A stretch of 9,960 bases of DNA from Gemmatimonadota bacterium (GTDB lineage: Bacteria; Gemmatimonadota; Gemmatimonadetes; Gemmatimonadales; Gemmatimonadaceae), in the NCBI GenBank assembly GCA_003142495.1, contig PLMM01000208.1, positions 13,118-23,077 on the forward strand, in the 5' to 3' direction. This document shows, one piece after another, positions 5,592 through 9,960 of the stretch. The notes beneath the pieces are model-generated. The model ran no database searches and was not told the DNA's origin. It saw only the letters and a program-made list of their open reading frames with translations. The position numbers and the translations under genes are program-made. Numbering within the stretch: the stretch's first letter is position 1; the number at the start of each line of letters is the position of its first letter.

Positions 5592-6086
5592 CTACGCCGC
5601 GTACTCCAGCGTGTCAGCCCGCAACATCCGCGCGACGCACACCTCATTGCAGCCGAAGCGCCGCGGACACGACGTGCAGTCCCTGCGAATCTTCTCGGGA
5701 TAGCGCGCACGCTCCGTCACGACGTACCCGACGGACTCGAAGAACCCCGAGGTCAGCGTCAGCGCAAAGAGCTCGTCGATCCCGCGCATCCGCGCCAACG
5801 CTTCCAGCTCCGCCACCACTCTCCGCCCCAACCCGCTCCCGTGCGCATCGCGCGCGACCGCGAGCGACGCGACCTCCGCCAGCGACGGCGAGTATTCCTT
5901 GAGCGCACCACATGCGCGCACGCGACCGCGCGCATCGGCCGCCACGATGAAGTCGGCCAGCGCGAGCGCGACACGCTCACTCGTGATCGGCAGCATCACG
6001 CTGTCCGACGCATATCCATTCACGAGCGACACGATCTCGTCGATATCTCCAGGCTGCGCCATTCGCAGCGAGCTCTGATCCCTCAT
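5592..6086 (-). CDS. argA: Short GNAT-type N-acetylglutamate synthase
   Basis: A 164-residue GNAT acetyltransferase, most likely acetylating L-glutamate with acetyl-CoA as the first step of arginine synthesis. The acetyl-CoA loop is visible as VARDAHGSGLGRRVV (77-91), carrying the RxxGxG/A-type motif. It is followed by ALTLTSGFFESVGYVV (108-123), the ESxGF-like strand-helix of GNAT enzymes. The C terminus carries CTSCPRRFGCNEVC (137-150), a four-Cys pattern (C-x2-C-x5-C-x3-C) that I associate with the short stand-alone ArgA family. The N-terminal amino-acid-kinase domain of E. coli ArgA is absent. The ATG at 6086 overlaps the argD stop as ATGA, and this is the last gene of argC-argB-argD-argA. 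A true N-acetylglutamate role fits both context and sequence; another GNAT substrate remains possible. No dedicated Shine-Dalgarno sequence is seen, so translation is probably coupled. Confidence 0.8.
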   Translation of the reverse strand: MRDQSSLRMAQPGDIDEIVSLVNGYASDSVMLPITSERVALALADFIVAADARGRVRACGALKEYSPSLAEVASLAVARDAHGSGLGRRVVAELEALARMRGIDELFALTLTSGFFESVGYVVTERARYPEKIRRDCTSCPRRFGCNEVCVARMLRADTLEYAA

Positions 6087-7291
6087 GATAGCGCGCGCTC
6101 GATCTGCTCGACGCCCTGCGCGAGCTCCTCGCGCGTCGTGATGAGCGGCGGCAGCAGCCGCAGCGTGTAGTCGCCCGCCGTCAGGATCAACAGCCCCGCC
6201 TCGCGCGCGCACGCGACGATCTCGCCCGCCGGCCGCGTCACATCGATCCCCCACAGATAGCCCACGCCGCGCACCGCGCGAACCTCCTCGCGTCGCGCCG
6301 CGAGCGCACGCAGCTGCTCGCCGAGCCACGCGCCGTTCTCGCGCACGCGCGCGAGCAGCGCGGGATCCGACAGCCGGTCGAACACATGCTTCGCCACCGT
6401 CGCGACGAACGGTCCGCCGCCGAACGTCGACCCGTGATCCCCCGGCTGCACCGACGCCGCGATCTCCGGCGTCACGAGGATCGCGCCCATCGGCAGCCCG
6501 CCCGCAAGCGGCTTCGCGAGCGTCACCACATCCGGCACGACGTCCGTGCGCTCGTACGCAAACAACCACCCCGTGCGACCGAGCCCGCACTGCACCTCGT
6601 CGAAGATGAGCGCGACATTCCGCTCGCGCGTCAGCTCGCGCAGCCCGCTCAAGAACGCCGGCTCCAGCACGCGCACGCCGCCCTCGCCCTGCACCGGCTC
6701 GACGATCACCGCCGCCACCGTCCTCCGGTCCATCATCCGCGCCAGCTCTCCCAGATCCCGCTCGGCAATCGATATCCCGCCGGCGAGTGGCCGGAATGGC
6801 GCGCGGTACTGCGGGCGGTCCGTCGCCGCGAGCGTCGCGAACAGTCTGCCGTGAAAGCCGCCTCGTAGCGCGATGATCTCGTGCTTGTCGCCGCCGCCGA
6901 TGTCACGCCCCCACCGGCGCACGAACTTGAACGCCCCCTCGTTCGCTTCCGCGCCCGAGTTGCAGAAGAACACGCTCGACGCGAACGACCGCGCCACCAA
7001 CGCCTCCGCAAGCGCCTGTCCGGGCGCCGTGTGAAAGAGATTCGACGTGTGCAGCACGCCGCTCTCGAGCGCACCACGCGCCGCCTCGGCGATCCCCGCA
7101 TCCGCGTAGCCAAGCGCGTTGACGCCAATGCCGCTGGTGAAGTCGAGGTAGCTGCGGCCGTCCGCGCCGAAGAGCCGCGTGCCCGCGCCGCGCACGATCT
7201 CGATGGGGAAGCGCTTGTACACCGGGAGCAGCGCCTCGCTCTTCTGCTGCACGGATGGCGTTTCCGCCATAACCACGGGAAGCGTCGTCAT
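6083..7291 (-). CDS. argD: Acetylornithine aminotransferase
   Basis: A 402-residue class-III, PLP-dependent aminotransferase, close to the usual ArgD length. It converts N-acetylglutamate 5-semialdehyde plus glutamate to N2-acetylornithine and 2-oxoglutarate in the cytoplasm. Visible landmarks are LDFTSGIGVNALGY (49-62), NSGAEANEGAFKF (111-123) for the cofactor phosphate, GGFHGR (144-149), IVEPVQGEGG (196-205), the cofactor-binding FDEVQCGLGRTG (230-241) with D231, and TLAKPLAGGLPMGA (257-270) with K260 as the Schiff-base lysine. The substrate loop reads STFGGGPFVA where many homologues have STFGGNPLAC. The ATG at 7291 overlaps the argB stop (ATGA); an alternative ATG is eight codons in (7270). 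Related enzymes may also take succinyl-diaminopimelate or LysW-bound substrates, but the gene neighbours point to arginine. No lysW-like gene is present in the window. Confidence 0.95.
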   Translation of the reverse strand: MTTLPVVMAETPSVQQKSEALLPVYKRFPIEIVRGAGTRLFGADGRSYLDFTSGIGVNALGYADAGIAEAARGALESGVLHTSNLFHTAPGQALAEALVARSFASSVFFCNSGAEANEGAFKFVRRWGRDIGGGDKHEIIALRGGFHGRLFATLAATDRPQYRAPFRPLAGGISIAERDLGELARMMDRRTVAAVIVEPVQGEGGVRVLEPAFLSGLRELTRERNVALIFDEVQCGLGRTGWLFAYERTDVVPDVVTLAKPLAGGLPMGAILVTPEIAASVQPGDHGSTFGGGPFVATVAKHVFDRLSDPALLARVRENGAWLGEQLRALAARREEVRAVRGVGYLWGIDVTRPAGEIVACAREAGLLILTAGDYTLRLLPPLITTREELAQGVEQIERALS

Positions 7292-8067
7292 GCGAGCTGC
7301 GGAGCGGCGAGGAGCGTAGTGCCGAGCGTCGAGTCGAGCAGCGCGTCGAGCCCGCCAATGCGCACCGCCGGCACGCCACGCGCGAGCGCGTCGAGCGCCG
7401 CGCGCAGCTTCGTCGCCATCCCCTCCGTCGCGATCCCGCTCTCGATCGCGTGCGCCACCTCATCCACGTTCAACGAGCTCGCCGCCACACCGTCGATGAT
7501 CACCCCCGGCACATCGGAGATGAGCAGCAGCTCCTCTGCTTCCATGCTCACGGCAATCGCGGCCGCAGCGTCATCGCCGTTGACGTTCAGCGCGCCACCA
7601 TTCGTAGCGTCGCCATCGCGCGACACCGGCGAGATGACCGGAAGAAATCCGCCCGCGAGGAGCGTACACACGAGATTGGGGTCCACATCCGCTGGCGCAC
7701 CCACGCGTCCGAGCGTCGCCGCGTCGAAAGTGCGCGCGACAATGAGCGAGCCATCCTCACCCGAAATGCCTACGGCCGGGATTCCCTTAGCACTGAGGGA
7801 ACTCACGAGCTGCTTGTTCGATACGCCCGACAATGCCATTCTCAGCACTTCAATATCTCCCTCGGTAGTCACTCGGCGTCCCGCCACGAACTTCGGCGCG
7901 CCACCCAGCTGCGTCTGCAGCGTCGAGATCGTCTCGCCGCCGCCGTGCACCACGCAGAAGCTCCCCGGTGCGTGCGTCCACAGTTGCGCCAGTACCTCGG
8001 TCAGCCGCGCATCGCGCTGCACCCGCCCGCCAACCTTGATCACGCGCGCGAGCCTGGTCGTTGTCAT
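7288..8067 (-). CDS. argB: N-acetylglutamate kinase
   Basis: A 259-residue amino-acid-kinase-fold enzyme that phosphorylates N-acetylglutamate with ATP to the 5-phosphate, the second step of the pathway. K11 in VIKVGG (9-14) matches the phosphate-handling lysine, and VVHGGGETI (39-47) is the glycine loop for substrate. R65 in GRRVT follows. NVNGDDAAAAIA (161-172) holds the catalytic-site Asp, ISDVPGV (183-189) is typical, and GMATKLRAALDAL (216-228) holds K220. The length is like E. coli ArgB (about 258), without the N-terminal extension helix seen in the arginine-inhibited hexameric forms, so feedback inhibition of the enzyme itself is not indicated; control may instead run through ArgR (inference). 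The ATG at 8067 overlaps the argC stop as ATGA, and the gene itself ends in an ATGA overlap with argD. Confidence 0.95.
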   Translation of the reverse strand: MTTTRLARVIKVGGRVQRDARLTEVLAQLWTHAPGSFCVVHGGGETISTLQTQLGGAPKFVAGRRVTTEGDIEVLRMALSGVSNKQLVSSLSAKGIPAVGISGEDGSLIVARTFDAATLGRVGAPADVDPNLVCTLLAGGFLPVISPVSRDGDATNGGALNVNGDDAAAAIAVSMEAEELLLISDVPGVIIDGVAASSLNVDEVAHAIESGIATEGMATKLRAALDALARGVPAVRIGGLDALLDSTLGTTLLAAPQLA

Positions 8068-9056
8068 ACCGGCAGCCCCATCGTCTCCTCGAGCCCGAGC
8101 AGCAGATTCGCGTTCTGCAGCGCCTGTCCCGCCGCGCCCTTCATCAGATTGTCGATCGCCGCCACCACGATCACCGTCGGCGCCCGCACACCCTCCGCCA
8201 TCGTCGCCGTGATCCGCACGACGTTCCGGTGCACCACGTCCTTGAGCGACGGAATCGTCGCACTCACCTCAATAAATGGCTCGCCAGCATAGTGCTCAGT
8301 CCACGGCGCCAGCACATCCACCAACGGCTCCGCCAGCGGCACGGTGATCGTCGCCAGAATTCCCCGCGCCACCGGCAGCAGGTGCGGCGTGAAGATCAGA
8401 TCGGCGTCCGAGCCCAGCGACGTGAGCATCGCGCGCATCTCCGCGAGATGCCTGTGCGAATTGCCGATCGCGTACGGCCGAAAGTCATCCGCCACCTCCG
8501 CGAACATGAGCTCACGCTTCGGCGTCATCCCCGCGCCCGTCACGCCGCTCGCCGCATTGACGGTGATCGTCGCGCCGGGCGCGACCAGTCCGCGCTCGAC
8601 CAACGGCAGCAGCGCGAGCAGCGTCACCGTCGGATAGCATCCGGGATTCGCGACGATCTCGGCGCCACGCACCATGGCGCGCGCGTGCTCCGTGAGTCCG
8701 TACGGCGCGTGCGCCATTGCGCTTGCGAAATCCTCGGCCCCACTCCCATAGCCATTTCCCGGCCTCAGATCCGCCGAGAGATCCACGACCTTCGCGCCGG
8801 CGTCGTGCGCCGCGCCCACCCACCGCGCCGACGCCCCGTGCGGCAGCGCGCTGAACACCAACTGCGCATCACCCAGCCGCGCGTCCTCCGCCGCGACGAA
8901 CGTCACGTCCTCACCACCGAAGCGCGCGTGCGCCCCCTGCCGGTCGTTGGCAGTGGCGAAGGCCAGCCGCGCGCCGGGATGCCGCGCGACGAGCTCACAC
9001 AGCTCGCGCCCGGCATACCCACTCGCTCCGAAAACTCCAATCGCAAATTTATGCAC
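8064..9056 (-). CDS. argC: N-acetyl-gamma-glutamyl-phosphate reductase
   Basis: A 330-residue NADPH-dependent reductase that converts N-acetylglutamyl 5-phosphate to the semialdehyde. From the GTG at 9056, residues 6-16 give the nucleotide-binding IGVFGASGYAG. The catalytic cysteine is C140 in VANPGCYPT (135-143). Further landmarks are SGVTGAG (170-176), GNSHRH (198-203), PHLLPVARGI (224-233) and DNLMKGAAGQALQN (302-315), all normal for ArgC. The frame stays open to a GTG at 9101, but that would add 15 residues outside the family and would cover the TTGACA box and the operator. GTG 9056 was therefore preferred, because the Rossmann motif normally begins a few residues from the N terminus. No Shine-Dalgarno sequence is present. 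It heads the argC-argB-argD-argA operon, diverges from argR, and its start codon lies inside an ARG-box-like inverted repeat. Confidence 0.93.
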   Translation of the reverse strand: MHKFAIGVFGASGYAGRELCELVARHPGARLAFATANDRQGAHARFGGEDVTFVAAEDARLGDAQLVFSALPHGASARWVGAAHDAGAKVVDLSADLRPGNGYGSGAEDFASAMAHAPYGLTEHARAMVRGAEIVANPGCYPTVTLLALLPLVERGLVAPGATITVNAASGVTGAGMTPKRELMFAEVADDFRPYAIGNSHRHLAEMRAMLTSLGSDADLIFTPHLLPVARGILATITVPLAEPLVDVLAPWTEHYAGEPFIEVSATIPSLKDVVHRNVVRITATMAEGVRAPTVIVVAAIDNLMKGAAGQALQNANLLLGLEETMGLPV

Positions 9057-9070
9057 AACGAATGCATAAA
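9048..9070. promoter_or_regulatory. ARG-box-like ArgR operator at argC/argR
   Basis: TTTATGCA (9048-9055) and TGCATAAA (9063-9070) form perfect eight-base arms around seven bases. The TGCATA half-sites and the spacing agree with the ARG box I recall from Streptomyces (ATGCA, 7 bases, TGCATA). It overlaps both the predicted -10 and the GTG start of argC, so a bound repressor would block transcription initiation. It lies about 67 bases upstream of argR and could also allow autoregulation. Confidence 0.72.
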
Positions 9071-9091
9071 GATTCCGGCCCACCCTGTCAA
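9063..9091 (-). promoter_or_regulatory. Predicted argC operon promoter
   Basis: On the minus strand a perfect TTGACA (9091-9086) is followed after 17 bases by TATGCA (9068-9063), whose first three bases match TATAAT and which lies in the right arm of the operator. Six bases later comes the argC GTG, so initiation at about 9056 would give a leaderless message. Confidence 0.55.
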
Positions 9092-9101
9092 TGGCCGCCA
9101 C

Positions 9102-9130
9102 TCGCCCCGGCGCCGCTCGCGCGCTATTCT
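9102..9130 (+). promoter_or_regulatory. Predicted argR promoter, probably leaderless
   Basis: TATTCT (9125-9130, four of six matches to TATAAT) ends six bases before the argR ATG at 9137. A weak -35, TCGCCC (9102-9107), lies 17 bases upstream of it. There is no Shine-Dalgarno sequence before argR, which fits a transcript starting at or next to the ATG. Confidence 0.4.
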
Positions 9131-9136
9131 CTGCCC

Positions 9137-9601
9137 ATGGCCAACAAACGTGAGCGGCAGGCGACGATCCGCTCGATCATCGATGCGCACCCGATCGAAG
9201 GGCAGGAGGAGCTCCGCAAGCAGCTCCGCCAGCGCGGCTGGGACGTCACCCAGTCCACGCTCTCCCGCGACCTCCGCGAGATGCGCGTCTCCCGCATCCC
9301 GGGCCCCGGCGGCGGCTCGCGCTACTCCATCACCTCGGACGACAGCGACGCCCGGCCGCCGCTGCAGGCGCTCCTCCCCCCGCTCTACACCGCGATCGAC
9401 GGCGTCGGCGAGATGATCGTCCTCCACACCCTTCCCGGCGGCGCGCAGCCGATCGGCGTCGCGCTCGACGCCGAGGAGTGGCCGGAGGTGATGGGCACGA
9501 TCGCCGGCGACGACACCGTTCTCATCATCTGTCGCTCCAACGCCGCCATGGAAAAGGTCATCAAACGCCTCAAGTCCGTGGCCGGCCCCACCCCGGTCTA
9601 G
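9137..9601 (+). CDS. argR: Arginine repressor
   Basis: A 154-residue ArgR, the normal length. In this family arginine binding joins two trimers into a hexamer that binds ARG boxes. Residues 1-65 form the winged helix-turn-helix: RQATIRSIIDAHPIEGQEEL (7-26), then the recognition helix TQSTLSRDLREM (38-49). Residues 80-150 form the oligomerisation and arginine-binding domain: LHTLPGGAQPIGVALD (96-111) and GTIAGDDTVLIICRS (120-134), where the Asp-Asp pair 125-126 contacts arginine in known ArgR proteins. ATG 9137 was chosen because the family begins just before the HTH. The frame is open back to 9062, but those extra 25 residues are Pro-rich and would overlap the argC promoter. It lies between the divergent argC operon and argG, both of which carry ARG-box-like repeats, so it is their likely regulator. 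Confidence 0.95.
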   Translation: MANKRERQATIRSIIDAHPIEGQEELRKQLRQRGWDVTQSTLSRDLREMRVSRIPGPGGGSRYSITSDDSDARPPLQALLPPLYTAIDGVGEMIVLHTLPGGAQPIGVALDAEEWPEVMGTIAGDDTVLIICRSNAAMEKVIKRLKSVAGPTPV

Positions 9602-9620
9602 CCCCACTCCGCCCCGCCGC

Positions 9621-9650
9621 TTGACACGGGGGTCTCCGATCCACTAAATA
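9621..9650 (+). promoter_or_regulatory. Predicted argG promoter
   Basis: A perfect TTGACA (9621-9626) is followed by the AT-rich stretch CTAAATA (9644-9650), giving a -10 candidate at a spacing of 17 (CTAAAT) or 18 (TAAATA). Initiation near 9657 would leave a leader of about 35 bases that contains the Shine-Dalgarno sequence of argG. The -10 lies in the left arm of the ARG-box-like repeat. Confidence 0.6.
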
Positions 9651-9671
9651 TGCAGTGGTTGCGCATATTTA
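9645..9671. promoter_or_regulatory. ARG-box-like ArgR operator at argG
   Basis: TAAATATGC (9645-9653) and GCATATTTA (9663-9671) are perfect nine-base arms. Within them TATGCA and CGCATA are seven bases apart, the same half-site spacing as at argC. The repeat covers the predicted -10 and transcription start of argG, as expected for an ArgR repression site. Confidence 0.7.
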
Positions 9672-9691
9672 TTCCTGATCGCGGAGACGGC

Positions 9692-9960
9692 ATGATTCGC
9701 AAAATCGCGCTCGCCTATTCGGGAGGCCTCGACACTTCCATCATCGTTCCCTGGCTGCGCGAGCGCTACGACGCGGAGATCATCTGTGTCGCGGCCGAGA
9801 TCGGCCAGGGCGATGAACTCGAAGGGATTCGCGCGAAGGCGATCGCCTCCGGCGCCGACGAATGCTTCGTCGAGGACATGCGCGAGGAGTTCGTCTCGGA
9901 GTACCTGTGGCGGATGGTGCGTGCCGGCGCGGTCTACGAGCACAAGTACCTGCTGGGCAC
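9692..9960 (+). CDS. argG: Argininosuccinate synthase, N-terminal fragment (cut by window edge)
   Basis: Argininosuccinate synthase joins citrulline and aspartate using ATP, giving argininosuccinate, AMP and pyrophosphate, the penultimate step of arginine synthesis. The first 89 codons are in the window. The N-type ATP pyrophosphatase loop is clear: [19 protein letters not shown] (4-22), with SGGLDTS at 10-16. [20 protein letters not shown] (36-55) and YEHKYLLGT (82-90, the last codon incomplete) also match the family. The ATG at 9692 has a GGAG Shine-Dalgarno sequence (9683-9686) at good spacing. It is downstream of argR on the same strand but has its own promoter and ARG-box-like operator, so it is probably a separate, ArgR-controlled unit that may continue beyond the window. 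Confidence 0.97.
   Translation, partial: MIRKIALAYSGGLDTSIIVPWLRERYDAEIICVAAEIGQGDELEGIRAKAIASGADECFVEDMREEFVSEYLWRMVRAGAVYEHKYLLG

Noticed and set aside
5592..6590. An N-terminally extended acetyltransferase frame overlapping argD
   Set aside because: The added part is out-of-frame argD sequence. The GNAT fold starts shortly after the ATG at 6086, which forms the ATGA overlap.
9057..9101. An upstream GTG at 9101 for argC
   Set aside because: It would add 15 residues not typical of ArgC and would translate through TTGACA and the operator. GTG 9056 puts the dinucleotide-binding motif at the usual position.
9062..9136. An upstream ATG that would extend ArgR by 25 residues
   Set aside because: The added stretch is Pro-rich, outside the ArgR family, and would overlap the argC promoter and operator. 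ATG 9137 fits the family N terminus.
8061..9416. A 451-codon plus-strand frame opposite argC
   Set aside because: Its translation is rich in Arg and His and low in hydrophobic residues, as expected from the antisense of a GC-rich gene, and it overlaps both argC and argR, which are certain.
1..9960. CRISPR arrays, transposase genes, tRNA or rRNA genes
   Set aside because: No regularly spaced repeats, transposase motifs, cloverleaf sequences or ribosomal RNA signatures were found on reading both strands.

Overview
The window comes from a high-GC, Gram-negative-type bacterium. Two small secreted beta-barrel proteins that end in phenylalanine imply an outer membrane, and both Shine-Dalgarno-led and apparently leaderless starts occur. 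The gene style would fit Gemmatimonadota, but that is a guess from general appearance and is not proven here.

Left part (1-3803). The 5' end of a homoserine kinase gene (thrB, minus) enters from the left edge. It is preceded by a Crp/Fnr-family regulator (minus). Divergent from the regulator is a 441-residue protein (plus) whose first half resembles the H-cluster domain of [FeFe]-hydrogenases, with altered ligand motifs and no ferredoxin-like part. It converges on a two-gene minus-strand unit, Smr-domain protein then MarC-family membrane protein, joined by an ATGA overlap. Both converging stop codons lie inside one hairpin. A clear rho-independent terminator at 3774-3803 closes the next unit.

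Middle (3828-5591). Two paralogous small outer-membrane beta-barrel proteins lie in tandem on the minus strand. Each has a signal peptide and a good ribosome binding site. The spacer upstream of the second gene contains two CACGTG-centred palindromes.

Right part (5592-9960). This is an arginine biosynthesis locus. argC-argB-argD-argA (minus) form one operon in which every junction is a 4-base ATGA overlap, covering glutamate to N-acetylornithine. Divergent from argC is the repressor gene argR (plus), followed by the start of argG (argininosuccinate synthase, plus), which runs off the window. Two inverted repeats with the same half-site spacing (TATGCA, 7 bases, YGCATA), one over the argC promoter and start codon and one over the argG promoter, look like ArgR operators. 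The locus therefore appears to be a self-contained arginine regulon. No argJ, argE, argF or argH is present in the window.

No CRISPR array, transposon, tRNA or rRNA was seen. The least ordinary items are the orphan hydrogenase-like protein, the ARG-box pair, and the recurring -10-like hexamer placed six bases before the start codon of thrB, argR and, more weakly, argC.
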